Counted from the first letter of the stretch, positions 1 through 9,887 are shown. The stretch: DNA of 64,000 bases from Bacteroidota bacterium (GCA_018266455.1 JAFEAJ010000012.1:24176-88175); one strand, 5' to 3'. Numbers and translations: made by a program. Notes: generated from the letters alone by a model not told the origin.

Positions 1-614
1 TATTCCATAAATCAAAGCGCTTTCATTATATAGAAGTGAACGAAACGGCAGAAATGCCGATTTTGATAAGCGCGGTGGCAGTCCAGCTCACTTTTGGTCT
101 TGAGAAATTTCTTTTTAATTATTTTGATGATATCTATGTAATCCGCGATGACTATCACTATGGCGTTTATTCAAGGCCCTTCCAGGGACATGTTGACCAA
201 ACAGGCATCTATTTGTCATGGGATAATTTCAACAAGGGCATAGCAGGGCTTGCTCCCAACTGCAATATTGGCCTACACGAAATGGCTCATGCGCTTGCTT
301 ATGTGAACTTCATTACCCAAACAGACGAAGACCGGCATTTTAAAAGAGAGTTCAATAATTTTTCAAAAGTAGCCAGGCCAGTTTTTGCTGACATGCAGAA
401 CGGTCATAAAAATTTGTTGGGCGAATATGCCGGGACAAATTATCACGAATTTTGGGCTGTTGCAGTAGAAATATTTTTTGAGAACCCTGTTAAGTTCAGG
501 CACGAACTTCCTGAATTATATTTATCAATGACCAGGGTACTTAACCAAAACCCACTCGATTTTACGCAAGGAAGGATGACCATTATAAAGAAGCATGTAT
601 TGAAAGCGGTTTAA
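1..614 (+). CDS. MtfA-type zinc metallopeptidase, 5' end outside window
   Basis: Predicted zinc-dependent peptidase of the MtfA (DgsA anti-repressor) family. The frame is open to the left edge (reading ...FHKSRFHYIEV before the GTG at 36), and MtfA proteins normally carry sequence upstream of this point, so the gene is truncated by the window rather than starting at 36. Counted from that GTG, the metal-binding motif HEMAH lies at residues 81-85, and a second conserved acidic stretch (EFWAVAVE) follows about 60 residues later, as expected for the third zinc ligand. The segment ILISAVAVQLTFGL matches the family's conserved helix before the catalytic domain. In Enterobacteria MtfA binds the Mlc repressor and has aminopeptidase activity; in Bacteroidota the partner is unknown. 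It converges on the FAD oxidoreductase gene; no clear terminator separates them. Confidence 0.87.
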   Translation, partial: FHKSKRFHYIEVNETAEMPILISAVAVQLTFGLEKFLFNYFDDIYVIRDDYHYGVYSRPFQGHVDQTGIYLSWDNFNKGIAGLAPNCNIGLHEMAHALAYVNFITQTDEDRHFKREFNNFSKVARPVFADMQNGHKNLLGEYAGTNYHEFWAVAVEIFFENPVKFRHELPELYLSMTRVLNQNPLDFTQGRMTIIKKHVLKAV

Positions 615-680
615 TGGCTTCTTTCATTTTTAAATCAGCTATTGGAAAGTTGATAGGTCAGTCATTTTATTTTATTGGCC

Positions 681-1739
681 TTAACTCCTCCTCAACATTT
701 TTTCGAACCTAAGCACATCAGCCTCTCTTTGGATTGGGGATCGATTAATAATATTCTGCACTAACTGGTGCGCAAAATAGGGGGCAAGCGAACAGCCCTT
801 TGTTCCCATGCCATTTAGGATACCTATATTCTTATACACTGGATGAAAGCCCACAAAAGGCCTCCGTTCTAATGTGGCGGGGCGAACTGAGGCGAAATGC
901 GAGATGATTTTGAATGGTGCTTTCAACCACTGGTTTAATAGCGTTTCAGTTTTTTTACAGAAGGTTTTACTTGGTTGGTCGTTTGTGAATTTCCACTCAT
1001 ATGTTGACCCGACCCAAAACAAATTGTTTTTTAAAGGAACTATGCTTATCCCCTTTTTAAAAACATCCTCAGCATAAAAATCTTTCGCTTCTATAATCAA
1101 AGCTTCACCTTTATTTGGTGCAAAAGGAAGGTTTTTGAACCAGGGATTAGTAAAACTTTCCATGCCATCACAAAAAACCAGTTTGTCAGCTGAAATATCG
1201 TTATAACTAATTTTATGTTCTTCGACTTTTAGTTTTGTGGCCTTAAAATTCGCTTCGAGCAATTTTCCTGCAGCAAACATTTTTTTTCTGAAAGAAGATA
1301 TTAAAGGCTGAATATTGATGAGATAAACGGGCCGGATTTCTCCATAACCAAAATCATAATTGAAATACCCCCGCAGATTATTTTCATTTTCCGGAAGATT
1401 AAGAAATGTTTTATCTGCTTCATAACGGGACAAAAAAGCATCACGGATTTGAGGGGTGGGGAAAAAATCAATCATCTTCGTTTCTTGTATACATTCTATG
1501 CCAAGGTCTTCCCCGATTTGCCGGTAACTCTTTATTGCATAAGCCATCAATTCCTCAATCATCCAGGTCTTCACGAGCCTTCTGCCGGTAATCGGGTTAA
1601 TAACACCTGAAGATGCTCTTGAGGCCGCATTGGGCCTCGCATCATCAATAATCAAAAAGGAGAGGTTTGATTTGAGCAGGCAATGAGAAAGGAAAGTTCC
1701 TGAAATGCCCTGGCCAATAATCAATACGTCATAATGCAT
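681..1739 (-). CDS. FAD-dependent amine/amino-acid oxidoreductase (DAO family)
   Basis: Flavoprotein of the DAO superfamily (glycine oxidase, D-amino-acid oxidase, DadA-like), about 352 residues. The start is placed at the ATG at 1739, because the dinucleotide-binding motif GQGISG then falls at residues 9-14, its normal place; a longer frame to 1763 adds eight unconserved residues. The C-terminal RPATLERRPFVG and GMGTKGCSLAP segments match the family's FAD-binding end. Substrate cannot be read from sequence; a secondary amino acid or D-amino acid is typical. The gene lies 47 bases downstream of the alpha-2-macroglobulin reading frame on the same strand, and a TAnnTTTG element immediately before the ATG suggests its own near-leaderless transcript. 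Confidence 0.85.
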   Translation of the reverse strand: MHYDVLIIGQGISGTFLSHCLLKSNLSFLIIDDARPNAASRASSGVINPITGRRLVKTWMIEELMAYAIKSYRQIGEDLGIECIQETKMIDFFPTPQIRDAFLSRYEADKTFLNLPENENNLRGYFNYDFGYGEIRPVYLINIQPLISSFRKKMFAAGKLLEANFKATKLKVEEHKISYNDISADKLVFCDGMESFTNPWFKNLPFAPNKGEALIIEAKDFYAEDVFKKGISIVPLKNNLFWVGSTYEWKFTNDQPSKTFCKKTETLLNQWLKAPFKIISHFASVRPATLERRPFVGFHPVYKNIGILNGMGTKGCSLAPYFAHQLVQNIINRSPIQREADVLRFEKMLRRS

Positions 1740-1743
1740 AATG

Positions 1744-1751
1744 CAAAAATA
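1744..1751 (-). promoter_or_regulatory. Bacteroidota -7 element for the FAD oxidoreductase
   Basis: On the minus strand this reads TATTTTTG, a full match to the Bacteroidota -7 consensus TAnnTTTG, with only four bases between it and the ATG at 1739. Transcription from it would give a leaderless mRNA or start just inside the gene. No convincing -33 TTG is at the usual spacing, so this is a partial match. Confidence 0.4.
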
Positions 1752-1786
1752 AGCGTGGCGCAATTTGAAACCGCGGCACGAAATAT

Positions 1787-4270
1787 TTATTCAACATTTA
1801 TCCTTACCCCTTCGCTATGGCTGGTAAATTCAGGAGCATACATACACTGTATGGTTGCTATCCCATTGCTAAATTGGCCTTTATTGGTTATGAATAGCGA
1901 ATATTCAAAAACAAAAGTTCCTTTTGGCAGCCAGCTAAAAAAGAAATTGGTGCTGGCATCTTTTGTGCTTTCATAATAACCCAGCCCGTCCTGCCATTTG
2001 TATTCGCTTATCACATTCACAGGCTCCATGCAGGAAGCACGCATATCTTTCAGGTGCACGAATTCCAGATTGCGATCAACCTTTAACTCGATGCGCACTC
2101 TTACTTTGCTGCCTACTTTTAATACTGCATTGTCGCCTACCGATTCAAGCACCGGCCCTTTATCGGTATTTTTTTCAACAAATAGCTTTTTGGTCAATTG
2201 AAGCGGAGTAGAAGCTATGGTAATCTTGTCCATGTCTTCAAAATACTGCCAGTAAACAGCGCCCCAGGAGGGAGAATTGGTTGGTTGAGATGCTGATGAG
2301 CTGGCTGGCAGGGATATATTAACAGCTATATTGCCCATTTCAGGTTTAACAAAATGGCCATCTATTGTTTTTTTCAGATAACCACTACCCAGTTGGGTTT
2401 TGTTACCGGCCGAAGAAATAACGGTATTGCCCAACCGGATATTTACTTCTTTGCTTTCATTAAGCCAGTCTGTGCCCTGTAGCAGTAGCGCATAGCAAGC
2501 TTCTGCGGTGGCTTTGGTGGTCTGCCAGGCTTCCGTTTGTTTTTGTTTTATAAGCCAGGTTTTTAAACCGGCAATGGCCTTCTTATCTGCACTGATTTCG
2601 CTGAAAGCTTCGATCAACAAAGACTGTGTTTCAATTGGGTGCTGATACCAATAATAACCTGAGCTAATCTCCTTCCAGTACATTCCCGTTTCTTCATTCA
2701 CAATAGCATTTTGTTTCAATGATGCAAGAATATCCTTCGCTCTTTGCAGGTCTCCGGTCCTGTACAGGGCAAGCGCAATCATGCCTTGCATATATTTATT
2801 CTGGCTAAGCCAGTATTGCTGCGATTGCTTTCGGTAATAATTCATTGCATTGAAAATATTTCCCGGGACATTTTGTTCACTGAAAAAACTGCGCATATAC
2901 AAATACTGGATTTGTAAATACCCCAGGTTATTTAAAACAAGATTCGATTTTCGTTTAATAAGATAATCATAGTCTTCCTTTATTTTATTGTCGAGATAAG
3001 GCAGTGCTGCTTTTTCCATCTCTCCTATTTTTTCGCTCAGGTTTGCAGGGATGGCGTTTAGCTTTTTCAAATGCCCGATGCCTGTGATGATATATTGTGT
3101 GATATAACGGTCATCAGGCCCTCCTTTGAACCAGGCAAAGCCCCCATTTTCCAATTGCGCTTGCTGCAATTTGTTGATTGCCGATTCAAGAGAAGCGCCC
3201 ATTTTTGTTATATCGAAAAGCAAGGCGATGTTTTTTTTCTGCTCTGATTCGCTTTTCCCCTGCAGTACCCATGGGGTCTCTTCCAATAATGCAGATTTCA
3301 GTTCTTCATTTTTCTGAAGGTTGGAAAGCAAAGCAGCAGTATCAGCAGCCTTCCAGTTTTCAAAAACTCTTTTGATGCGAGGGGAGCTGCTCACGATTTT
3401 TGATGCCAGCGCATTGGCATAAAAACGGTTGAAAGTTTGTTCGGCACATTCATAAGGGTATTGCATCAGGTAGGGCAATGCTTCTAATGCATACCATGCC
3501 GGGTTGCTTGTATATTCAACCGTAAGCAAATGATTATTGAGGGTCTCGCTTTCCCCACTTTTTAAGAGCTTTTCAAATTTGAATATTTTTTTACCTGTGC
3601 CATTCATATTCAAAGGAAGGCTTTCTGTTACCAGTGCCCTGTTGCTTAAAACCGGAATGGTGTTTTCTTCGCCATCGCTGAGCTGGTTTGAACGGGCTAT
3701 AAACCGATAGGTAACCGGTTTATTAAACTGATATGGGATTTGCAAACTAAAGGTGACCGGCTCACTTTGCTTGGCGCCTACAGTAAAATATTGATTGGGC
3801 TGGACATTCAGGAACCAGCCATCAACAGACTGGTTTGTGGTGGCATCCAACAACTGCAGTTCCACCTGGCCGGTAAGCTCCGAATCGGTCAGGTTCACCA
3901 CTTTTGTTGTTACATATATTTGGTCGCCTTCCCGAAAAAACCGAGGCATATTTGGCTGTACCATCAGCTCTTTTTGAGTAGTAATGGATTTTTCTGCATA
4001 GCCAAAACGCAAGTCTTTGGTATGCGCAAACATCATCCATTTCCACTGGGTGAGTGCTTCCGGCATAGTAAATGACAGCTCAACATTGCCTGATGAATCT
4101 GTTTTTAGATCAGGGAAGAAAAATGCCGTTTCATTAAAATTTTTTCGGATCAAAGTTTGTTCGGGATTATTTATGTTTGAATTTGGCGCTGGTTTAAAAT
4201 CTTCGATTAGGGCCACTGAAGTGTCCTCTTCCTTATCCTTTACAATTTTTGGTGGAGTAAATTTTGACAT
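1787..4270 (-). CDS. Alpha-2-macroglobulin, C-terminal part (thioester domain), split frame
   Basis: C-terminal 827 residues of a bacterial alpha-2-macroglobulin, a periplasmic or surface protease trap. The segment from about residue 42 (RKNFNETAFFFPDL, then SFTMPEALTQWK) is the conserved A2M domain. The thioester motif C-A-E-Q sits at residues 275-278 (YPYECAEQTFNRF), so the covalent-capture chemistry looks intact. The alpha/alpha-barrel thioester domain follows, and a beta-rich C-terminal domain ends the protein. Homologues carry this part and the preceding 1221-residue frame as one ~2000-residue chain. Here the frames are offset by one base, and the frame shift point lies in the A9 run at 4296-4304. 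An ATG at 4270 would allow separate translation, but a 5'-truncated A2M domain with no signal peptide would not be exported. Frame disruption by indel, transcript slippage or sequencing error are all possible. Confidence 0.85.
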   Translation of the reverse strand: MSKFTPPKIVKDKEEDTSVALIEDFKPAPNSNINNPEQTLIRKNFNETAFFFPDLKTDSSGNVELSFTMPEALTQWKWMMFAHTKDLRFGYAEKSITTQKELMVQPNMPRFFREGDQIYVTTKVVNLTDSELTGQVELQLLDATTNQSVDGWFLNVQPNQYFTVGAKQSEPVTFSLQIPYQFNKPVTYRFIARSNQLSDGEENTIPVLSNRALVTESLPLNMNGTGKKIFKFEKLLKSGESETLNNHLLTVEYTSNPAWYALEALPYLMQYPYECAEQTFNRFYANALASKIVSSSPRIKRVFENWKAADTAALLSNLQKNEELKSALLEETPWVLQGKSESEQKKNIALLFDITKMGASLESAINKLQQAQLENGGFAWFKGGPDDRYITQYIITGIGHLKKLNAIPANLSEKIGEMEKAALPYLDNKIKEDYDYLIKRKSNLVLNNLGYLQIQYLYMRSFFSEQNVPGNIFNAMNYYRKQSQQYWLSQNKYMQGMIALALYRTGDLQRAKDILASLKQNAIVNEETGMYWKEISSGYYWYQHPIETQSLLIEAFSEISADKKAIAGLKTWLIKQKQTEAWQTTKATAEACYALLLQGTDWLNESKEVNIRLGNTVISSAGNKTQLGSGYLKKTIDGHFVKPEMGNIAVNISLPASSSASQPTNSPSWGAVYWQYFEDMDKITIASTPLQLTKKLFVEKNTDKGPVLESVGDNAVLKVGSKVRVRIELKVDRNLEFVHLKDMRASCMEPVNVISEYKWQDGLGYYESTKDASTNFFFSWLPKGTFVFEYSLFITNKGQFSNGIATIQCMYAPEFTSHSEGVRINVE

Positions 4271-4286
4271 CTCTACTTCAGATGGT

Positions 4287-7200
4287 CTATTGTTGTTTTT
4301 TTTTCATTATTTGCACTCCGCTTACATCCCCCATCAGTGCTGAAGCATATCCACGGATCCTCAAACCCATTTCCTCAGATCCGGTATTCAGTAACCGATC
4401 ATAATTCTTTTTAAAAAAAGGGCCCTCGTATTCTTTCCATTGTGTTTGTTGCGAAAAAACAGAAATAAAATTGCTTTGATTATCCCATTTGCTATAGGGA
4501 TTATTTTCCTGGTAAATATCTGGAGTGCTCCAGCTATGTCTATTAAACTGATCCAATGAGGCATCATACATGCTTGTGAGTACCTCTGCAACTACTTTAT
4601 CTTTTCTGTATCCTGAAATTTTTACTTTCCATTTTTCCTCACTTCCGGGCAGGGTTTTATCGCGATAGGTTTCATAACTTATGGAGAGCTCTTTGTTCGT
4701 CCATGGCACGCTGATGATGTTGTTGCTTGTATAAAACCGATTGTTTTTTACAAAAGCATAAGAAACACCAAACCCTCCCCGGTCATTTTCGGTAACAATA
4801 AAACCTGTTGATCTTTTTTCGTTGTTCATCTGAAAGAAAGAATAGTTATGTGCTTGCCAATTGCCTCCTGATTGCACGGAACTGTCGCTTACTGCCGGCC
4901 TGTAGTCGGATTTTTCAATCACGAACACCTCGTTCGCAGATGATCCCATTGAAGTAATTGCTTTTTTTCCCGGCTCAGCAACCTGGTAATTATCGTAAGC
5001 CCAGTTATATTGCGGGCTTGCCGGGCGTCCTGTTTTGGGGTCAAATAGCTGGATATATTTTATGTTTTTTACTTCTTCGCCATATTTATCTTTAGCTGTT
5101 GCCTCAATAACGTACCATCCGGTATTAAACGATGAGCGGTCAATGAAGAATATTGAGCTCTCTTTTGTTGAATCTGTTTTTTCAAAAACTTTCTGTTCCT
5201 TTTGCCAGGTTTCCTTTTTTGTCTCATTGCTGTATTCATCATTGGGAAAATACCTCAGGTATTCTTCTTTGTTCATCACAAACTGGTCGGGCTGTTGCCA
5301 GTATCGCTGGCGGATCAGCCTGTTAGGCGATTGCAATTTATATATCGCCACGTTCACATTGGTTGGTTCAAATTCGCCGGAAAGGTTTCTTGTTTTGATA
5401 AGAATATTTTTCAGGCTGTCGGCCGGAAGGTTATCTCCATAAGGCAGGTTAATGGAAAGGTCAAGCGCCTTGTAGCCTACCGAAACCTGTGTTTCGCTAC
5501 TTCGTGTTTCCCCATTAATATCTGTAACATCTGCACTCACAGCATATTCAAACACTGGCGCTAATTCTTTCCTGATGGAATTGTCCGGAATGGCTTTAAA
5601 CCGGATGAAAAAATTTCCCGCGGCATTTGTTTTGATTTCCCCATGGGCGATTTCCTGTGAAGCACTTTGTGGCATGCCCCATCGCCAGTAAAGCCATGGA
5701 TAAGGAAAATTAGCACGGCGTGTTACGCTGTACTTTACTGTTGCCCCGTCAATATTATTCCCTGAATAGGCTTTGGCAAAACCAGTGATCCCTATGGTGT
5801 CATTGAGGCGATAAGAGCCTTTCAGCTTATCATAAGATAGATAAAATTTTGGCCGTTTATATTCTTCCACCGAAAAAGCCTGCTCACCTTCAGTTGAGTC
5901 GTCAGCAATTTTGAATTCACCGTTTAGCAGGCCTTCCGGCAACTTGAATTTGCCGTTGTAAGATCCAAAATCGTTGGTTGTTACAAAAACTGAATCGGCT
6001 TCTTGTTCGTTCACATCGTATAAAATCACTTTGGTTTTGAATTGGGGCAGGATTTTCGGTTGTTTTGTATCAAAATCTTTTGTAGTGACTATTCCTTTAA
6101 AATAGACGGTTTGACCCGGGCGATAGATTGAACGATCAGTGAAAAGAAATGACCTCAGGTTCTTTTTCTCATATTGATTTCTATCAGTGGGCGTTTCGCC
6201 ATCTTCCCTATAAGCATATTGATAGGCGTTGTTGTCAATAAACAAATGGTCGTTTGAGGTAGTAAATTCCAATTTAAGCTGATTGTTGTTCTGTGTTTTT
6301 GATGGGACGATCGTAAAAGAGCCGTTCTTGTCTGTGCTGAAATTCTCCCCTTTCCTTTCAAGGTATTTATTTTGCTTGCCATCATAATACTGATACCATG
6401 CCTGCACGCTTGCCCTGGCAATAGGTTGCCCGGTTTCTCTATTCAGCACAAAATAATCGCTGCCATTATTAATATAGGCAATATTCGACACATAAAAGAA
6501 TGCAACAGTTATTGGGCTTTTATCCAGGCTGAAATCAGCATCAGGGCTAGCCAGCAATGCGTATTCACCAACAGGCAGGCTGTCAACTTTTATTTCTGCA
6601 GAGTGCTTTTGATAATCATTTGTTCCAGAAAAAACCTGCTGAAAACTTTTGATCGGCCCAAACCGCGTAACTTTCTTCCAGTAATCATCCTGCCATTGGT
6701 TGCCGAGGCCCTCCCGGATAGCCCGGTTTGCATTAATAATGCGGAAGTATAGTGTTGTGCAATTGCGGTAACTCACCAATGCCCTGAAAGGCAAAGCGGG
6801 GACATTCACTTTTTCAAGCTGTAGGCTTAGTTCTTTTTTGTTGATCTGGCGCAAAAGGCCAGCACAATTTGCTTTTCCTTCCGAGCTGTCTTGTTGAGCC
6901 ATTACTCTTTCACAAATTTGTTTTGCAGGCAGGTATGATAATCGGTTAGCCGTATCTGTTACAGGATTGTATCTTGAAGCTTTGTCGGCATATTGTTGCG
7001 CCTGCAGGTACCATGCTTGTGCGGCTGCAGGCTCATCGGGGTAAGAGCCAGTGATATTCTGAAGAGATTTGAAGTACAGTTCATCTTTATTATCCATTAC
7101 CCCATACTGATGGGCAAATTGTAACCTTTCAATATCTACATCAATTAGCGCATCAGGTTTTATATCGTGATCATGAAATAACAATAGGCCCTGGAACAAT

Positions 7201-7952
7201 TGCAGCGCTTTATAATGCAGGGAAGCTGAATCGGTTATTTTAAAATGATAACGCGAGAATACGCTTTTGTCAGCAAAAATTTCCGGGCTATTCAATTCAA
7301 AAGCATAAGCAGGTTTACTGATATACCGTTCATCACTTGTAAAATATTCCAAAGCACGATGAGTTAACAGGTCGAAAAGTGTTGGCCTCAAATTGCGCAC
7401 GTTACCTTTGATAATTACAGCATCGAAGGGTTTCAGTTTTGTTTGTTGTAAAAGACCTTCATATTTAATGGAAGCAAGGTATAGTTCGCTGATTTTTTTA
7501 TGAAAGTCATCAATGCCCCAGGTAAGGGGATCTTTCTTTTTGAAATTTACTGTCGCTGTACGGTCATACAATCTCCACCTGTTTTGTTGGAAATAGCTCC
7601 AATACAGCCCTGCTTCTATGCTCAGCAAAACCGATTTTGCAGGTTCTTTTATTGAAAGGATTTCTTTGTCCAATGCAGCAGTGCCGTTCATTAGTGCGTT
7701 TTCATCAGTCTTCTGCTGAATGCTCATTTTGTACAATAAGGTCTTTATCAATTGTGCTTCATTATTTTCTCTTTTCGCATGAGCATATACATTGTCAATT
7801 TCCTGTAAAGCAGATTGCACTAACCCCTTTTTCAAAATCAACGAATCAATTTTTCCCCATGTGGTATTATAATCGAATGGCCTTTCCTGTGCATGTGCAT
7901 TTCCAATAGTAATAATTAAGCTGGCTATGATGATTATAGATTTACGGCCCAT
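4287..7952 (-). CDS. Alpha-2-macroglobulin, N-terminal part (MG domains)
   Basis: N-terminal 1221 residues of a large bacterial alpha-2-macroglobulin. It opens with a signal peptide (hydrophobic IIIIASLIITIG, likely cleavage after AHA before QERPF) and has no lipobox, so the product should be periplasmic or released rather than lipid-anchored. A roughly 550-residue helical/beta Bacteroidota-specific region precedes the macroglobulin domains; the MG2 hallmark (FTDRSIYRPGQTVYFKG) begins near residue 600, followed by further MG domains. The frame ends in K-K-K-Q-Q-stop within an A9 tract, only 16 bases before the ATG of the frame carrying the A2M and thioester domains; the family is normally one polypeptide. 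No penicillin-binding protein 1C gene, the usual proteobacterial partner, is next to it. Without the C-terminal part this piece would lack the thioester and could not trap proteases. Confidence 0.87.
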   Translation of the reverse strand: MGRKSIIIIASLIITIGNAHAQERPFDYNTTWGKIDSLILKKGLVQSALQEIDNVYAHAKRENNEAQLIKTLLYKMSIQQKTDENALMNGTAALDKEILSIKEPAKSVLLSIEAGLYWSYFQQNRWRLYDRTATVNFKKKDPLTWGIDDFHKKISELYLASIKYEGLLQQTKLKPFDAVIIKGNVRNLRPTLFDLLTHRALEYFTSDERYISKPAYAFELNSPEIFADKSVFSRYHFKITDSASLHYKALQLFQGLLLFHDHDIKPDALIDVDIERLQFAHQYGVMDNKDELYFKSLQNITGSYPDEPAAAQAWYLQAQQYADKASRYNPVTDTANRLSYLPAKQICERVMAQQDSSEGKANCAGLLRQINKKELSLQLEKVNVPALPFRALVSYRNCTTLYFRIINANRAIREGLGNQWQDDYWKKVTRFGPIKSFQQVFSGTNDYQKHSAEIKVDSLPVGEYALLASPDADFSLDKSPITVAFFYVSNIAYINNGSDYFVLNRETGQPIARASVQAWYQYYDGKQNKYLERKGENFSTDKNGSFTIVPSKTQNNNQLKLEFTTSNDHLFIDNNAYQYAYREDGETPTDRNQYEKKNLRSFLFTDRSIYRPGQTVYFKGIVTTKDFDTKQPKILPQFKTKVILYDVNEQEADSVFVTTNDFGSYNGKFKLPEGLLNGEFKIADDSTEGEQAFSVEEYKRPKFYLSYDKLKGSYRLNDTIGITGFAKAYSGNNIDGATVKYSVTRRANFPYPWLYWRWGMPQSASQEIAHGEIKTNAAGNFFIRFKAIPDNSIRKELAPVFEYAVSADVTDINGETRSSETQVSVGYKALDLSINLPYGDNLPADSLKNILIKTRNLSGEFEPTNVNVAIYKLQSPNRLIRQRYWQQPDQFVMNKEEYLRYFPNDEYSNETKKETWQKEQKVFEKTDSTKESSIFFIDRSSFNTGWYVIEATAKDKYGEEVKNIKYIQLFDPKTGRPASPQYNWAYDNYQVAEPGKKAITSMGSSANEVFVIEKSDYRPAVSDSSVQSGGNWQAHNYSFFQMNNEKRSTGFIVTENDRGGFGVSYAFVKNNRFYTSNNIISVPWTNKELSISYETYRDKTLPGSEEKWKVKISGYRKDKVVAEVLTSMYDASLDQFNRHSWSTPDIYQENNPYSKWDNQSNFISVFSQQTQWKEYEGPFFKKNYDRLLNTGSEEMGLRIRGYASALMGDVSGVQIMKKKQQ
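4296..4304 (-). other. A9 homopolymer at the alpha-2-macroglobulin frame junction
   Basis: Nine consecutive A residues in the coding strand. In the upstream frame they encode three lysines followed by Q, Q and a stop at 4287-4289. In the downstream frame the open reading begins inside the run and continues through N, N, N, R, P, S, E, V, E to the ATG at 4270. Removing one A (or adding two) joins both frames into a single 2054-residue protein. Confidence 0.8.
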
Positions 7953-8209
7953 GGAAAGTTTTTTTAAAAGTTACTTCTTGTTTTGCATGAATGAGATGCA
8001 AGGTTATGCTTTTTTGCATAAACTGCTTTAAACCCGGGAGGTTGAAGCATAACAAAAATTTAAAATTACTTCTCCCCTTTATTCACCATTCTTATAATAG
8101 TATATACAAGGTATTATTAACACCACGCTAACTGTTCCTGTTTAAACAAACGCATTTCCCGCTTTTCTTATTAATGCATTCAATCTTAATTAAACAAAAA
8201 TCAAAAAAA
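7953..8209. other. Divergent intergenic region with small palindrome
   Basis: Region between the divergent alpha-2-macroglobulin and small secreted protein genes. It contains the perfect inverted repeat TTATGCTTTTTTGCATAA at 8004-8021, which could be an operator or a small hairpin in the macroglobulin leader. No full TAnnTTTG match was found for either gene; the nearest on the minus strand is TAACCTTG just inside the palindrome. Confidence 0.35.
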
Positions 8210-8551
8210 ATGAAAACAAAATTTACTCTTCTTATCGTCTCGTGCTTATTAACTTCAGTTGTTACTAAGGCACAGGATTGGAGCCACGAGAATGATAATC
8301 GGGATTATGCCTACAAAAATGACCGGCATTTTGACAACCGCAATAATTTTGATTACAGGTCACAATTGTTCTATCTGCAACAACAGCTCCGTTATGAATT
8401 AAATGAACTTGATCGGGCAAAGGCTTTTGGCAACTGGGAAAAAGCACGCCATGAAAAACATGAGATTGCCCAATTGCGTTTTGAAATCAGGAAACTGCGC
8501 CGCCACAGGTATTTTGACAGAGATGATTATAAAGATTACGATTACCACTGA
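8210..8551 (+). CDS. Small secreted charged protein, unknown function
   Basis: About 113 residues from the ATG at 8210. That start is preferred over the upstream one at 8174 because it puts a clean signal peptide at the N-terminus (MKTKFTLLIVSCLLTSVVTKAQ, cleavage after KAQ). The mature part is very hydrophilic, rich in D, N, R and Y in its first third, then a predicted amphipathic helix with many K, R and E (LRYELNELDRAKAFG onward), ending in R/D/Y-rich residues. No catalytic motif is visible and no family is recognised. A strong terminator follows 35 bases after the stop, indicating a single-gene transcript. Confidence 0.68.
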   Translation: MKTKFTLLIVSCLLTSVVTKAQDWSHENDNRDYAYKNDRHFDNRNNFDYRSQLFYLQQQLRYELNELDRAKAFGNWEKARHEKHEIAQLRFEIRKLRRHRYFDRDDYKDYDYH

Positions 8552-8586
8552 AGACTGTAGAACAAATAGTTTCCCGGAACAACTAT

Positions 8587-8623
8587 AAAAAAATCCCCCC
8601 GAATTTTCGAGGGGGTTTTCTTT
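8587..8623. terminator. Intrinsic terminator, likely bidirectional
   Basis: C5 / G5 arms (8595-8600 and 8611-8615) enclose CGAATTTTCG, which itself pairs; an A tract precedes and a T tract follows the hairpin, so it can act in both directions. It serves the small secreted protein on the plus strand, and possibly transcripts leaving sucD on the minus strand. Confidence 0.8.
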
Positions 8624-9014
8624 AGGTGTACGATCAACAAAGTCCAGGCTAAATAATATAGATAAGGAATACGTATATCAACTACTACTAAATGAGATGC
8701 TGCTTGAATTATCAAAGCCAAAAAAACAGGAGCATTTGCCATAAACGCAACTCAATCCAAGCCCTCCAAAACCAGATTGTGCTATCCAGAAAGAAAGGTC
8801 TTCGAGAGTATCCAGGAATGCGATTCAAAAAACAATACGAAAGTACCTGCTGGTATTGTTAACTACAGAACAAGATTTCAACACAATGTGGAAAATTAAT
8901 GTGCGATGAGCCAGTAAAAAAGGCATCGTAAAAAAAAAACTGTTTTGCTTGTCGAGGCAAATAATTAGCTATGCACCATCCTGCTGGCGATTATTTTTTG
9001 CTTCACCAGCCCAA
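8624..9014. other. Gene-free stretch
   Basis: About 390 bases between the terminator and the 3' end of sucD. Only short, compositionally poor open frames are present, with no signal peptide, domain or start context to support a gene. No repeat or RNA structure was recognised. Confidence 0.5.
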
Positions 9015-9887
9015 TCATTTCTTAAGCAATTTTGCCATTGTTGCGCCAATATCTGCAGGGCTTTTCACCACAGAAATACCGCACTCTTCCATTATTTTCA
9101 TTTTTGCAGCGGCTGTGTCATCTGCGCCGCCTATTATTGCGCCGGCATGGCCCATACGCCTTCCCGGAGGCGCTGTTTGTCCGGCAATAAAACCGATTAC
9201 CGGTTTAGAGCTGTATTGTTTTATCCATCTTGCAGCATCAGCTTCCATGCTGCCTCCAATTTCTCCAATCATCACTATCCCTTCTGTTTCGGGGTCGTTC
9301 ATCAGCAGTTCAACGGCTTCTTTGGTAGTAGTCCCGATAATGGGGTCGCCACCTATCCCTACCGCTGTTGATACACCAAGGCCTGCTTTTGCTACCTGAT
9401 CACTTGCTTCGTAGGTAAGCGTTCCCGACTTAGAAACGATGCCAATTTTCCCTTTCTTGAAAACGAATCCCGGCATAATACCCACTTTGCATTCATCAGC
9501 AGTAATCACGCCAGGGCAATTGGGCCCTATTAATCGGGTATGCGTACCCGTTAAATAATTTTTTACTTTTACCATATCCTGTACGGGGATCCCCTCTGTA
9601 ATACACACAACCAGTTCAATTCCCGCCTCGGCAGATTCCATAATAGCATCGGCGGCAAATCCGGGGGGAACAAAAATAATCGATACGTTTGTGCCGGTTT
9701 TTTTCACTGCATCAGCTACGGTATTAAAAACGGGCCTGTCCAAATGCTGGCTTCCGCCCTTACCAGGCGTAACGCCACCTACTACATTTGTTCCGTATTC
9801 GATCATCTGCGTTGCATGAAATGTTCCTTCCGTTCCGGTAAAGCCCTGCACAATGATTTTTGAATTTTTATTCACCAAAATACTCAT
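9015..9887 (-). CDS. sucD: Succinyl-CoA synthetase (ADP-forming) subunit alpha
   Basis: TCA-cycle enzyme subunit: interconverts succinyl-CoA, ADP and phosphate with succinate, CoA and ATP, in the cytoplasm, as a complex with SucC (not in this window). Length 290 residues is standard. The CoA-binding Rossmann half includes [10 protein letters not shown] (15-24) and GGVTPGKGG (37-45); IGPNCPGVI and the [14 protein letters not shown] segment follow. The phosphorylated active-site histidine is H247 in MGHAGAII. In many bacteria sucC and sucD are adjacent; here sucD stands alone with its own promoter, as is common in Bacteroidota. Confidence 0.97.
   Translation of the reverse strand: MSILVNKNSKIIVQGFTGTEGTFHATQMIEYGTNVVGGVTPGKGGSQHLDRPVFNTVADAVKKTGTNVSIIFVPPGFAADAIMESAEAGIELVVCITEGIPVQDMVKVKNYLTGTHTRLIGPNCPGVITADECKVGIMPGFVFKKGKIGIVSKSGTLTYEASDQVAKAGLGVSTAVGIGGDPIIGTTTKEAVELLMNDPETEGIVMIGEIGGSMEADAARWIKQYSSKPVIGFIAGQTAPPGRRMGHAGAIIGGADDTAAAKMKIMEECGISVVKSPADIGATMAKLLKK

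Noticed and set aside
8542..8742. 66-codon minus-strand frame after the small secreted protein
   Set aside because: It spans the terminator hairpin, and its composition and lack of conservation signals fit a chance frame.
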